DNA of 64,000 nt. Origin: CAZBSE01 sp964610385 (GTDB taxonomy: Bacteria; Actinomycetota; Humimicrobiia; Humimicrobiales; Humimicrobiaceae). The position numbers and the translations under genes were made by a program. Shown here piece after piece: positions 41,513-50,356 of the stretch; positions within the stretch are counted from its first letter, which is position 1; the number at the start of each line of letters is the position of its first letter. Location: assembly GCA_964610385.1 (NCBI GenBank), contig CAZSXW010000005.1, positions 93,814 to 157,813 on the forward strand, read 5' to 3'. Below the pieces are notes generated by a model. The model did no database searches, was not told where the DNA came from, and was given only the letters and a program-made list of their open reading frames with translations.

Positions 41513-42205
41513 GTGGATGTAAAAATCTCTGCGTCTATTTTAAACAGTAATTTTGCTGATTTGGCCGGTGAGATCAAAAAGGTCGAAAAAGCCGGAGTGG
41601 ACATGCTTCATGTAGATGTTATGGACGGCAGTTTTGTTCCCAATATTACTATCGGCTCTCCTACTATAAGATGCTTGAGAGAAAATACCGGGCTGTTTTT
41701 GGACGTTCACCTTATGATCAGGAACCCTGACAGACTGCTGGACAGTTTTATAGAAAGCGGTGCAGATCTGATAAATGTTCATGCTGAAGAATGCCCTCAT
41801 CTGAACCGTACTTTAAATTATATAAAAAATGCCGGAAAGAAAGCTGCGGTTGCATTGAATCCCTCCACACCCCTATGCCTTATAGAGAATGTACTGGGAA
41901 TCGTCGATATGGTACTGATACTTACCGTAAACCCCGGATTCGGAGGACAGAGATTCATACCTGAAATGATATATAAAATAAAAAGTCTTAAGAAAATGAT
42001 TGAAGAATATAAAAAATATTCTTCGAATTTAAAAAAGAATATAGACATTCAGGTAGATGGAGGTATCAATATTGATACAGCTCCGGATGTTGTCAGTGCA
42101 GGCGCAAATGTTCTGGTTATAGGTACCGCTATTTATAGATCAGATGATCCCACAGAATATGTTAAAAGAGTAAGAAATAAGTTAATGGAATTAAAGACGG
42201 TATAA
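41513..42205 (+). CDS. rpe: Ribulose-phosphate 3-epimerase
   Basis: 230 residues from GTG 41513. It interconverts ribulose-5-phosphate and xylulose-5-phosphate. I-S-A-S-I-L-N-S-N-F-A (5-15), the metal-site H-V-D-V-M-D-G-S-F-V-P-N (33-44), D-V-H-L-M-I (64-69), the glycine-rich T-V-N-P-G-F-G-G-Q-R-F and D-G-G-I-N, and the phosphate-binding I-G-T-A-I-Y are all present. It is divergent from the riboflavin operon, which uses ribulose-5-phosphate as a precursor, a sensible neighbourhood. An insert of about ten lysine-rich residues lies near 160-175. Confidence 0.95.
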   Translation: MDVKISASILNSNFADLAGEIKKVEKAGVDMLHVDVMDGSFVPNITIGSPTIRCLRENTGLFLDVHLMIRNPDRLLDSFIESGADLINVHAEECPHLNRTLNYIKNAGKKAAVALNPSTPLCLIENVLGIVDMVLILTVNPGFGGQRFIPEMIYKIKSLKKMIEEYKKYSSNLKKNIDIQVDGGINIDTAPDVVSAGANVLVIGTAIYRSDDPTEYVKRVRNKLMELKTV

Positions 42206-42265
42206 CCCTATCAAATCCATCTTTCCTGAATGATTACTTTTTAATATTGAATGTTTTGATATAGA

Positions 42266-42457
42266 TTAATCGGTTGAGATCGCTTCTGCCGGGCAGCTCT
42301 CTACGGCTTCATCGATGCACTCTTCGTCGCTTTCGTCATAATCTGTCTTGATTATTTCTGCTATCTCTTCGTCTTCATTTAATTTAAAAATATCCGGGCA
42401 TGTTTCCTCGCACAAACCACACCCGGTGCAGAGTTCTTTATCAATCTTTACTTTCAT
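42266..42457 (-). CDS. Single-cluster [4Fe-4S] ferredoxin
   Basis: 63 residues with AGAAAGGA upstream. Cysteines in C-T-G-C-G-L-C-E-E-T-C-P (10-21) and the distal S-C-P-A-E-A-I (54-60) form one 4Fe-4S site; the cysteine at position 16 may bind a fourth iron or be redundant. It is very acidic in the middle (D/E-rich 26-50), as in Thermotoga- and Desulfovibrio-type ferredoxins. It is a low-potential electron carrier and could be the donor for the complex I-like enzyme encoded 9 kb away, but no sequence feature proves that. Confidence 0.92.
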   Translation of the reverse strand: MKVKIDKELCTGCGLCEETCPDIFKLNEDEEIAEIIKTDYDESDEECIDEAVESCPAEAISTD

Positions 42458-42666
42458 AGAATTCCTTTCTGTTTTCTTTTTTAAGCAATATTGTTATGTA
42501 ATATACAAAATTTTTTTTTCTATTTCAATAAAAAACTTTTTATTAAATTAAGTGATTTTATTTAAAAAAGTGGGTTTTTAGTGACTATGTATAACATAAA
42601 AATAATATTGCTATTATATTATATTATATTTATGGGTATAATTTTAAAAAAAATGTATGTAAGAGT

Positions 42667-43248
42667 ATGGAAATCTCGACTAAAAATATATTAGCCAGGG
42701 AATTTTACAAGAGAGATACTTCAGAAGTAGCAAGAGAACTGCTGGGGAGGGCATTAATAAAATTCAGCGGGCAGGAAATGGTGGGTGGAATAATCATTGA
42801 GACAGAAGCTTATTACGGCCAGGATGACCCTGCAAGTCACGCATACGGCGGTCGGACAAAGAGAAGCAGGATAATGTTTGGAAAACCGGGCACTGCTTAT
42901 GTTTATCTGTGCTATGGGATGTATTATCTGTTAAATGTCGTGACTGAAGCGGAAGGTAAACCTGGTGCGGTATTGATAAGAGGCCTAAAACCGATTTGGG
43001 GAATCGATATTATGAAAAAGAGAAGAAAAATCGGCGAGGTCATCAACCCTGCAGATGGGCCGGGTAAATTGACCATAGCATTAGGCATAAGTATCGAGGA
43101 TAATGGTGCTGATATTGTATCAGGAGAAAACGGTCTATGCATATTTAATTTCCGGGAGGAAAGAAATGATTTTAAAATAGTTATAACGGAAAGAATAGGA
43201 ATAAAGAAGGGTAAAGGAAAATTATTGAGGTTTCTGGTCAAGAACTAA
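42667..43248 (+). CDS. 3-methyladenine DNA glycosylase (AAG/MPG family)
   Basis: 193 residues, the usual bacterial Mpg length. It excises alkylated or deaminated purines. I-I-I-E-T-E-A-Y-Y-G (about 38-47) contains the catalytic glutamate. D-P-A-S-H-A-Y-G-G-R-T-K-R (50-62), A-Y-V-Y-L-C-Y-G-M-Y-Y-L-L-N-V-V (77-92, with the intercalating tyrosine) and G-P-G-K-L-T-I-A-L-G are highly conserved. No ribosome site of note is present before ATG 42667. It stands alone, between the ferredoxin and an unknown gene. Confidence 0.93.
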   Translation: MEISTKNILAREFYKRDTSEVARELLGRALIKFSGQEMVGGIIIETEAYYGQDDPASHAYGGRTKRSRIMFGKPGTAYVYLCYGMYYLLNVVTEAEGKPGAVLIRGLKPIWGIDIMKKRRKIGEVINPADGPGKLTIALGISIEDNGADIVSGENGLCIFNFREERNDFKIVITERIGIKKGKGKLLRFLVKN

Positions 43249-43342
43249 CATCATAATCTTTAAGTTTTATTAAATAATATAAGTCTGGTATATAGAAATG
43301 TTATTGTGATTGATTTAATGTTAATATAACTATTGAGAAGCA

Positions 43343-43768
43343 ATGAATGTTATTGATTTTAAAAAATTAAATAGGACTACCTATATGGCCAGGAGGATGT
43401 ATGTGATCGGCAATATTTGTGGATTAGCCGGTATTGATCTGAATTATCTATTCGGTCTTTTTGGACTGTTTAATAAAAAAAATAGAGGGACATGGTTCTG
43501 GCAGAAGGCAAAATTGACTGGAGCACTTAAAGACGACTATAACAGATTTAATAAGGCTGTGGATAAAATTGTAAAGGACTTAAAGCAGGCTGATGAAAGA
43601 AAGACAAAGCAGCAGATAGATTCTACTTTAGATGTATTTAACAGGCTCCTGAGCGGGATGGAAGCAAATTGTAATGTTGACCGTAATAGTGACTTTGGTT
43701 ATGTAAAGGGTTTTCTGGATAAAAATATAAAGGTATTGATAGATGACAGCATGAAAAGAATCAAGTGA
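43343..43768 (+). CDS. Hypothetical cytosolic protein
   Basis: 141 residues, GAGAAG upstream. I do not recognise a family. The first 50 residues contain a moderately hydrophobic G-L-F-G-L-F stretch near 37-43 and a W-F-W-Q motif (51-54). The rest is predicted alpha-helical and charged, with regular K/D/E/Q spacing (60-110) that suggests a helical bundle. No signal peptide or metal motif is present. It is convergent with the TPR gene (four bases apart) and follows mpg by 94 bases. Confidence 0.6.
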   Translation: MNVIDFKKLNRTTYMARRMYVIGNICGLAGIDLNYLFGLFGLFNKKNRGTWFWQKAKLTGALKDDYNRFNKAVDKIVKDLKQADERKTKQQIDSTLDVFNRLLSGMEANCNVDRNSDFGYVKGFLDKNIKVLIDDSMKRIK

Positions 43769-43772
43769 CATT

Positions 43773-45173
43773 TCAATCAGGGACGGTATATTCTTCTCTG
43801 TATCTCTGGCCCTCCTCGTAAGTCACTATGCCATAACATGGTAAAATATCATGATCGTCAAGCTCGGATGCAGTCTCATACGTGCCGGAAGTGATTTCTA
43901 TTTCAATCGAGGAATTTTTTTCAGCTTTTACCCTTATAGATTCAGAACCCTTTAGATATAAAGCCAGATTAAAGTTGGTATTATTTTCAATTATCAGTAT
44001 GCTTTTTTCCTGTCCCCATATTTTTCGCTCAGGAGCGGATAATGTGAATGTGCTGTGATCTGAGGCAGCTATTGATTTTATTTTAGATTCAACAAGTAAA
44101 GGATTCAATTCTTCCTCTGATTCTGGATGATATTCAATTATTAATTCATAAAGGAATGCTGCTTTTTCATAACTGCCGGAGGAATATTTATTCGAAGCGG
44201 TATCTTTGAGGGTATCGATCGGTATGTTAAAAAATACCGTTCTTTTTTTACTGTTTGGTATATCATGGTAAGATTTATTTTTAACTTCCAGATCCAGGAC
44301 TTTGAGGAACTCTTCAATTCCTTCGTTATAATCAAAATTGTCTGCCAGCTCTGCCGCCTCTTCAATATAAAGATTAAATAAAAGAGCACCGGCAGGATCA
44401 AAATATTCGCTGTTATTGTATTTTTCAATTATTTCTTCAAGTGCTGCTATCGAACTCTTCAGATCATCAGTTTCGATAAAACTCAGTGCTGCATTATATA
44501 GATATTCAGGTATCTTATAGAGTGCAATGAAAGCTTCATTTGTATTGGTAAATTCTTTATTGATTTCTTTCAGCACGTCGGCTGCATTTAGGTAATTTTT
44601 ACCTGCCTGGCTGTAATTTTTAATATTGTAATTATCCTGAGCTAATTTATAATAACAGTCTTCAATGATCTTTTTTACTTCAAGGTCGCTGTCGCTTATT
44701 ACTCCTGAATCTATTGCTTCTTCAAAACTAGTGATTGCTTCCTGATAATCAGCATTTGCGTAGTAGGAATATGGGATCTTTCCCAGAGCATTTACGGCAA
44801 GGCTGCTGCCGGAGTATTTTTCTATAAGTATATTATAATAATCAATAGACAGGTCATAATCTTCACTTTCATAACTATTCTGAGCTTTGTCGGTTAGAAC
44901 CGCGGGACCAAAAATATATGAAAGTATCAATCCTATGAGAGAGGATATAAAGAACAAGGTAAAGAAGAAATTACCTCTATTTCTCCTTATGAGATTAAAT
45001 ATTATAAGTACAATACTTAATGTAATTACCGGTATACATACATATGGTAATATATCCCAGAACTTCCCCTTGTTTAAATATGCAAGGCATCCCATTCCTA
45101 CAGCGGTTAATATAAAGACAGTTATGAAAAATATGGAACCAGGACCAAATCTACTTCTTTTATATGTATACAT
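43773..45173 (-). CDS. Membrane-anchored TPR-type protein
   Basis: 466 residues. Three N-terminal transmembrane helices (about 14-31, 40-60, 70-92) are followed by tetratricopeptide-like repeats (about 95-360). These have the S-Y-E-S-E-D-Y-D-L-S-I-D-Y-Y and D-Y-Q-E-A-I-T-S-F-E-E-A-I pattern, with tyrosine and alanine at repeat positions. A beta-rich domain (about 375-466) that looks like a small carbohydrate or peptide-binding module ends it. Function unknown; such proteins usually scaffold complexes at the membrane. No ribosome site is visible at the start. Confidence 0.7.
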   Translation of the reverse strand: MYTYKRSRFGPGSIFFITVFILTAVGMGCLAYLNKGKFWDILPYVCIPVITLSIVLIIFNLIRRNRGNFFFTLFFISSLIGLILSYIFGPAVLTDKAQNSYESEDYDLSIDYYNILIEKYSGSSLAVNALGKIPYSYYANADYQEAITSFEEAIDSGVISDSDLEVKKIIEDCYYKLAQDNYNIKNYSQAGKNYLNAADVLKEINKEFTNTNEAFIALYKIPEYLYNAALSFIETDDLKSSIAALEEIIEKYNNSEYFDPAGALLFNLYIEEAAELADNFDYNEGIEEFLKVLDLEVKNKSYHDIPNSKKRTVFFNIPIDTLKDTASNKYSSGSYEKAAFLYELIIEYHPESEEELNPLLVESKIKSIAASDHSTFTLSAPERKIWGQEKSILIIENNTNFNLALYLKGSESIRVKAEKNSSIEIEITSGTYETASELDDHDILPCYGIVTYEEGQRYREEYTVPD

Positions 45174-45317
45174 AATTTCATTATTTTGTTATAGATGTGA
45201 CAATATTATCAAAAAAATGATTATTAAAAAACAAGCAGAATTATACTTGAAACAAGTACTGATATAAAGTTCAGATATTTTGTATAGAAAATATATTAGA
45301 GACTTTTAATTTTTTAA

Positions 45318-45355
45318 AATAATTATATTATAATGTACGTTATAATATAATTATT
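45318..45355. repeat. 16-bp perfect AT-only inverted repeat
   Basis: AATAATTATATTATAA (45318-45333) and TTATAATATAATTATT (45340-45355) are exact complements around the loop TGTACG. It lies just after the stop of the acetyltransferase gene (minus strand), so it may act as a weak transcription end or mRNA 3' protector. It has no G or C in the stem. Confidence 0.6.
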
Positions 45356-45363
45356 GCCTGGAT

Positions 45364-45918
45364 CTATCCTTCTCTGAATTCCATTACCAACGTATCCCAG
45401 AGTTTCCCATCGTAAAAATGTTCTTTATTTTGGATCTCTATGATCTTGAATCCAAATTTTTTATATACTTTTATTGCTCTTTTATTGTAGCTGTATACAT
45501 TCAGAATTATATTCTTAAGTTTGAGGTCGGATAGTGAAAATTTTATAATACTTTTTATTACATCAGACCCGTAACCTTTATCCCAGTAATCTTTATCACC
45601 TATCATGATTCCCATTTCACAGCTGCCCTTTTCCCAGTCGATTTTGTGTAGGGAGCAGTTACCGATATGAAAATTTGTTTTAATATCTTCAATGGCGAAG
45701 ACTATGTCGTTTTTGGAACCCTTAATAAACTCAAACCATTTTTGTTCCTTTCTTTTATCATATTCCCTAAAGTTCTGGCTTAAATACATATTTACCGAAG
45801 GGTCTTTTAACCAGACAAGAGACTTTTTCAGATCACGTTTTTCCAGTGGTCTAAGAATGGTTTTTTTACCAAGGATTCTCCTAACAGCATATTTATTAAA
45901 AATTTTCTTTAAAGGCAA
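45364..45918 (-). CDS. GNAT-family N-acetyltransferase (RimJ/RimL-like)
   Basis: 184 residues from TTG 45918, preceded by TAGGGGAC (45937-45930), which lies in the end of the slipin gene. L-R-P-L-E-K-R-D-L (22-30) opens the RimJ/RimL-type acyltransferase fold. G-N-C-S-L-H-K-I and the acetyl-CoA loop Y-W-D-K-G-Y-G-S-D-V (about 112-121) follow, then V-Y-S-Y-N-K-R-A-I-K-V-Y-K-K-F-G-F-K. These enzymes acetylate protein N-termini, amino sugars or antibiotics; the target is unknown. It is the last gene of an operon with NfeD and slipin. Confidence 0.85.
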   Translation of the reverse strand: MPLKKIFNKYAVRRILGKKTILRPLEKRDLKKSLVWLKDPSVNMYLSQNFREYDKRKEQKWFEFIKGSKNDIVFAIEDIKTNFHIGNCSLHKIDWEKGSCEMGIMIGDKDYWDKGYGSDVIKSIIKFSLSDLKLKNIILNVYSYNKRAIKVYKKFGFKIIEIQNKEHFYDGKLWDTLVMEFREG

Positions 45919-45932
45919 ATTCTTTAAGTCCC

Positions 45933-46697
45933 CTATTTTTTACCAAGCTTTTCAATGAAAGCTTCAATGAGATCGACAGGAACAGGGAATATAATAGTAG
46001 AGTTCTGTTCCGTTGCTATTTCCTTTAATGTCTGCAGGAATCTGAGTTGTACGGAAATCGGGTATTTACTCAGTACCCTTGCTGCTTCGGATAGTCTTTC
46101 AGAAGCCTGGAATTCTCCTTCTGCATTGATTATCTTTGCCCTTCTTTCCCTTTCGGCTTCAGCCTGTCTGGCGAATGCACGCTGTATGGATTGAGGAAGC
46201 TCTACATCTTTGACCTCCACAGTTGAGACTTTTACTCCCCAGGGATCTGTCTGCTCGTCTATTATTTTTTGAAGCTCCTGATTTATTTTATCCCGCCTGG
46301 AAAGCAGGTCGTCCAGTTCCGCTTGGCCTAATATGCTTCTGAGTGTGGTCTGGGCTATCTGTGATGTTGCCACCATATATCTTTCGATTTTAACCACGCT
46401 TTTTGCAGGATCCATTACTCTGAAATATACAACTGCGTTTACTTTTACCGGTACATTGTCTCTGGTAATTACATCCTGCGGTGGTACATCCATAGTAACT
46501 GTCCTCAGGTCTACCTTGATCATCTTGTCCACAAATGGAATTATCAAGAATATACCCGGACCTTTTGTCCCTCTTAATCTACCGAATCTGAATATTACTC
46601 CCCTTTCATATTCTCTCAGGATTTTAATAGCCGAGATCAATATGATCAGTACAATGACCACACCGAAAATGATTGCTATTGTCGGACCTATTAGCAT
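45933..46697 (-). CDS. Slipin/stomatin-family SPFH protein
   Basis: 254 residues behind AAGGGGG. One N-terminal membrane helix (5-27) is followed by E-R-G-V-I-F-R-F-G-R-L (31-41), the SPFH core with V-K-V-S-T-V-E-V-K-D-V-E-L-P, and a coiled coil rich in A-E-A-E-R-E-R-R-A-K. The C-terminus N-S-T-I-I-F-P-V-P matches archaeal and bacterial slipins. Its gene overlaps closely with the NfeD protease gene, the conserved slipin-NfeD partnership in which the protease cleaves the slipin C-terminus. The organism has a second SPFH protein at 2596-3513. Confidence 0.93.
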   Translation of the reverse strand: MLIGPTIAIIFGVVIVLIILISAIKILREYERGVIFRFGRLRGTKGPGIFLIIPFVDKMIKVDLRTVTMDVPPQDVITRDNVPVKVNAVVYFRVMDPAKSVVKIERYMVATSQIAQTTLRSILGQAELDDLLSRRDKINQELQKIIDEQTDPWGVKVSTVEVKDVELPQSIQRAFARQAEAERERRAKIINAEGEFQASERLSEAARVLSKYPISVQLRFLQTLKEIATEQNSTIIFPVPVDLIEAFIEKLGKK

Positions 46698-46698
46698 T

Positions 46699-48123
46699 TT
46701 AACCCCCTTTTTTATTATTTTGTCTATTTAATATTTTAACCTTTAAGGTAAGTCCTTTTAAAGATAATATTTCGACCTCTTGGCCTTTTTTAATTTTTTT
46801 ACCGTCCTGAGATACAGCTCTCCATATCTCTCCATTTACTTTGATCAGACCTTTTGGGTTCAATTCCTGGCACACTACTGCTGTTTCACCTATGATTCCG
46901 GCTTCACCAGTGATTGGTTTCTGTCTGTGAACCTTATATGTAGCCCTGATCACTATTATTAAAAAACCGGATACTACGACCGAAGCACTAATAATAAGGC
47001 TTGTAGCTATTTTAAGATAAGGAGCGTCAGTGTCAATCAATAAAAATGATCCTATTAGAAGCGAAGCAACACCTGCTATTGAAAGTACGCCGCTTAAGCC
47101 GATAACTATGTCCAGGACGAATAAGATTATGGCTAAAATAACCAGTGCCAGCCCGGCATAGTTTATGGGAAGGACGCTGAATGCATACAGCCCTAAAATT
47201 ATGAACAAAACACCGATGGCACCGGAAACACCCAGGCCGGGCTGTGAAAATTCATAGATTATGCCAAATATTCCTATAATAAACAATATATAAGCAATGT
47301 TTGGATTGACGATAATATGAAGAAAGCGGGAGATGAAGCTCATTTCTATTTTTTCGGTTTTAGCTGCTTTTACATTAAAGATAAAAGTCTTACCCGATTT
47401 TTCTATAATTTTCCCATCTATCTTTGAAAGCATATCATCTACATTTTCGGCAGTGATATCTATCACTCCCAGTTCTAATGCCTCCGTGGCGGTAATGGAA
47501 ACGCTTTCTCTTACAGCTTCTTCTGCCCAATCGGCATTACGGCCTTTTGATTCAGCGAGATTTCTTATAAAAGATACCAGGTCATTGGTGACTTTTTTCA
47601 TCATATCCTGGGATATTTGTTCGCTGCCTAAATTTACAGGGTGAGCAGCTCCTATATTGGTAGATGGCCCCATAACAGCTATATCACCGGCATAAGTTAT
47701 AAAAGTCCCTGCTGAAGCGGCCCTGGCGCCTTCAGGATAGATAAATACAATAACCGGGATATCAGTGTTCAGCATGTTCACTATTATCTCCCTCATCGAT
47801 GCTTCAAGCCCTCCCGGAGTGTCCATTAATATGATCAGGCCATATTTGGAGTCGTAGGATTTTTTCAAACATTTACTCAGATGATTTGATATAGGAGGAT
47901 CTATGGTGTCTTTGACCTCACATATATAGAAGTTATTGATTTCCGTGTGATCCATGCTGATGTCATTGTTTATGTCATCTTCTACATAATTTGCAGCTGT
48001 ATTGGCAAGGAAGAACAATACCGCAAATATGATTATAATTATAAGTTTATTAAAATTTCTTTGCCTGGACATTGCGTGACTTAATTTAAAAAGTGCAAGT
48101 TGTATAAAAAAAAAATTTACCAT
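46699..48123 (-). CDS. nfeD: NfeD membrane serine protease (ClpP-class domain fused)
   Basis: 474 residues as the longest frame; ATG 48072 is an alternative start and neither has a ribosome site. After a hydrophobic signal helix the protease domain begins near 66: L-I-I-L-M-D-T-P-G-G, then A-A-S-A-G-T-F-I-T (nucleophile Ser) and S-Q-D-M-M-K-K (candidate catalytic Lys region). Four or five transmembrane helices (about 270-400) and a C-terminal OB-fold NfeD domain (G-E-A-G-I-I-G-E-T) follow. It is the long 1b type that pairs with slipin, whose gene follows directly. It degrades or processes membrane proteins. Confidence 0.92.
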   Translation of the reverse strand: MVNFFFIQLALFKLSHAMSRQRNFNKLIIIIIFAVLFFLANTAANYVEDDINNDISMDHTEINNFYICEVKDTIDPPISNHLSKCLKKSYDSKYGLIILMDTPGGLEASMREIIVNMLNTDIPVIVFIYPEGARAASAGTFITYAGDIAVMGPSTNIGAAHPVNLGSEQISQDMMKKVTNDLVSFIRNLAESKGRNADWAEEAVRESVSITATEALELGVIDITAENVDDMLSKIDGKIIEKSGKTFIFNVKAAKTEKIEMSFISRFLHIIVNPNIAYILFIIGIFGIIYEFSQPGLGVSGAIGVLFIILGLYAFSVLPINYAGLALVILAIILFVLDIVIGLSGVLSIAGVASLLIGSFLLIDTDAPYLKIATSLIISASVVVSGFLIIVIRATYKVHRQKPITGEAGIIGETAVVCQELNPKGLIKVNGEIWRAVSQDGKKIKKGQEVEILSLKGLTLKVKILNRQNNKKGG

Positions 48124-48223
48124 ATTATTATACTACAAAGAGATAAAAAGATTTGCAGCAGTTACTTTTGAATATTTATACATGATCGCCACTGGTTAAT
48201 TAAAAATTAGAAAAGGAGCTGGA

Positions 48224-48388
48224 ATGGAAAAATGGGAATGCCAGGTTTGCGGATATATTTATGATCCTGAGATTGGAGATCCTGACGGCGGTATAGAACC
48301 GGGAACAAAGTTTGAGGGCCTACCCGATGACTGGGTCTGCCCTGAATGTGGAGCATCTAAGGATGAGTTTGAAGTCTATGAATCGTAA
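48224..48388 (+). CDS. Rubredoxin
   Basis: 54 residues starting at ATG 48224 with AAGGAG at 48213-48218. The two iron-binding knuckles C-Q-V-C-G-Y-I-Y-D (6-14) and C-P-E-C-G-A-S-K (39-46) are complete, with the canonical P-E-x-G-D-P-D-G-G and D-W-V-C-P segments. It carries single electrons in anaerobes, for example in oxygen/superoxide detoxification. It stands convergent to the NIL-ferredoxin gene, beside the sulfide-to-homocysteine cluster, but a link to it is only positional. Confidence 0.96.
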   Translation: MEKWECQVCGYIYDPEIGDPDGGIEPGTKFEGLPDDWVCPECGASKDEFEVYES

Positions 48389-48404
48389 TGACAGGCTACT
48401 GGGT

Positions 48405-48812
48405 TTAGATATTCACCTTTATAGCTGATACGGGACAGCAGTTCAGGCATAACTCGCACAGGATACATTTTTCTTTATTGAATTTCAGCTTGGAAGTTTT
48501 TTCATCAAGAATGAGTGCTTGAGTGATACAGATTGAGGTACAGACCCCGCAGTCAACACAGAGGTTCTTATCTATTATTATATCTTTCGCGGCCTCCTGG
48601 ACTGAAACTCCGGTATCGGTCAAGTACTTGATAGACTGTTCTATTTTCTCTTTATCGCCCCTTAGCTCAATCAGCATCTTTCCTTCCATATCAGGAGTTA
48701 TTTCAGCTCTAAGGATATTAAATTCCAGGTTAAATTCTTTTACCAGCCTATAAGTGATTGGTTTTGTTACAATATTTTCAGGGAAACTCAACACTAGTTT
48801 TCTTTTTACCAT
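48405..48812 (-). CDS. NIL-domain 2x[4Fe-4S] ferredoxin of the homocysteine system
   Basis: 135 residues behind GGAGGAAC. The N-terminal half (1-75) is an NIL ligand-binding domain; the C-terminal half has two ferredoxin motifs, C-V-D-C-G-V-C-T-S-I-C (about 85-95) and C-I-L-C-E-L-C-L-N-C-C-P (about 116-127). It overlaps the DUF39 gene by ATGA, so the two are coupled. This is the same pair as Methanosarcina MA1822-MA1821, where the NIL-ferredoxin supports conversion of aspartate semialdehyde and sulfide to homocysteine. It probably donates electrons to the DUF39 protein. Confidence 0.9.
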   Translation of the reverse strand: MVKRKLVLSFPENIVTKPITYRLVKEFNLEFNILRAEITPDMEGKMLIELRGDKEKIEQSIKYLTDTGVSVQEAAKDIIIDKNLCVDCGVCTSICITQALILDEKTSKLKFNKEKCILCELCLNCCPVSAIKVNI

Positions 48813-49978
48813 CAGAGTTCCTCCTTGCTTAGGATATCAAGTTTTTTCAGTTCTTCATCAAGGGGAATAGATGCGACACTGGTGGTTAAGAAAAACTTAC
48901 CGGTTTTTATTTCTTTTTTTAGCACATTTGCTATTTCCAGTGCTTTGGAATAACTTGAAATCGGTCCCGTTTGAACGTTTTTGTTATTGATCTTTATTTT
49001 TCCGCTTCTTAACTGGCCGTAATTGACCTTTCCATAACTGGGCTTATTCCTTCTCTGAACAGAATAATCAAAAATTTCAGTATATATATCTTCATCTTTG
49101 ATTTTTAAAAATTCCACCATTTCTTCATCGATGACAGGAATCGGGATACCTATACCCATAAATATAGTGACGCCGTAGCCATAGAAAGTACATGCCCTTA
49201 AGTATTGTGTTGACATCTTTTTTAAATCACCGATAACTGCGAGAGTTCCGGCCGGACCGCAGGGAACACCACTTGCTGGCCTTTCATTACCCGGTTTATG
49301 CTGAGTACCATGCCAGGATACATAGCCCTGACTTCCTGCCAGAAAGATTCTGGTACCTATCCCTATAGTCCTGTAGTAAGGATCGTTCAATAGGGGGCTG
49401 AGCTGGCCGGCACTTGAATAAGTCACATTACCGAAATTGGGAAGCAGTTTTCCCATATAGGTATAAATAGTCTTGTTAGATGAGTTAGTAGCTGCTGCGT
49501 AATTCTGGTATGCATTTCTGGGATTAAAAAGATAGGCCTGGTTTATGGTATCTTTGGTTATATAGGTCTCGATCTCTCTTCTGGGATAACAATCGGTTCC
49601 ACTTCCTATTGCCTTTAATCTTATTGGTTTTCCTGCGATTAGGTCTTCAATAACATGCGCACCTCCATAGTCCATGCCTTCTGTTTCGGAAATCTCTGTG
49701 GCGCCGATATATACATCTACAGCAGCTATTCCAGCATATGCGGGTACATCGTTAAGCCATACTTTCGTCATCCTGATGGGGGGATCAGAATGACCGAAGT
49801 TTAAAAATGCACCCGAGGAACACATGGGCGAAAAAGTAGCAGTTGTTACAACATCTATATCTTTAGCTGTTTTCTTTATGCCTTTTTCTTTGACATAATC
49901 GATTATCTCTTCGGCATTCAGTACCACAACTTTCCCGCTTTTTATTTTTTCATTTATTTCTTCTATTGTTTTTGTCAT
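48812..49978 (-). CDS. DUF39/HcyBio homocysteine biosynthesis protein
   Basis: 388 residues from ATG 49978. The frame is open to 50167, but the extra 63 residues match nothing in the family. The two cysteines expected to act in sulfur transfer are Cys53 (F-S-P-M-C-S-S-G) and Cys130 (G-S-G-T-D-C-Y-P-R). G-M-D-Y-G-G-A-H-V-I-E-D-L, G-S-Q-G-Y-V-S-W-H-G-T-Q-H and G-V-P-C-G-P-A-G are further landmarks. In methanogens this protein forms homocysteine from aspartate semialdehyde and sulfide, replacing O-acyl-homoserine routes. It is coupled to the NIL-ferredoxin gene. Confidence 0.93.
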   Translation of the reverse strand: MTKTIEEINEKIKSGKVVVLNAEEIIDYVKEKGIKKTAKDIDVVTTATFSPMCSSGAFLNFGHSDPPIRMTKVWLNDVPAYAGIAAVDVYIGATEISETEGMDYGGAHVIEDLIAGKPIRLKAIGSGTDCYPRREIETYITKDTINQAYLFNPRNAYQNYAAATNSSNKTIYTYMGKLLPNFGNVTYSSAGQLSPLLNDPYYRTIGIGTRIFLAGSQGYVSWHGTQHKPGNERPASGVPCGPAGTLAVIGDLKKMSTQYLRACTFYGYGVTIFMGIGIPIPVIDEEMVEFLKIKDEDIYTEIFDYSVQRRNKPSYGKVNYGQLRSGKIKINNKNVQTGPISSYSKALEIANVLKKEIKTGKFFLTTSVASIPLDEELKKLDILSKEEL

Positions 49979-50157
49979 AGAATTTTTGGGTTTTGATTTT
50001 GATTTAGTAAGATATAATACTCTAATATTGTTATTTTGCCAATATTCAGCCGGTAAGCGAAAATAGATTTTTAATTTGCTATATAATATAATTTTTAGCA
50101 AAGCTGTGATTATAAAAGAATTCGGCTGTGTTTCATGGAAGGGTGGTTTAAAAGCCG

Positions 50158-50346
50158 GTGAGTCCAAAGTTTAGAAATCCATTGATATTAAGCATTGTTG
50201 CAACTGTATTCTTAATACCAGTTTTAATATTGACCATGTATTTGTTTGATTCTGTTAACTGGCTGATGCTCATAACGACCACTGCTATATATATTGTCAT
50301 TATTTTTCTGGTTTTTTTATATTACAATAGCTTTAGGAAAAAGTGA
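50158..50346 (+). CDS. Small two-helix membrane protein
   Basis: 62 residues from GTG 50158. Two transmembrane helices (about 9-29 and 34-56) with a short loop and a basic R-K-K end are predicted. I do not recognise a family. It precedes the UPF0280 gene with ten bases between and shares its strand, opposite to DUF39. Frame and start are only moderately supported. Confidence 0.45.
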   Translation: MSPKFRNPLILSIVATVFLIPVLILTMYLFDSVNWLMLITTTAIYIVIIFLVFLYYNSFRKK

Positions 50347-50356
50347 TTCTTGGGAA

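Noticed and set aside
49979..50167. N-terminal extension of the DUF39 protein to 50167
   Set aside because: The extra 63 residues have no family match, would overlap the divergent small gene, and would shift the conserved cysteines away from their usual positions (53 and 130).
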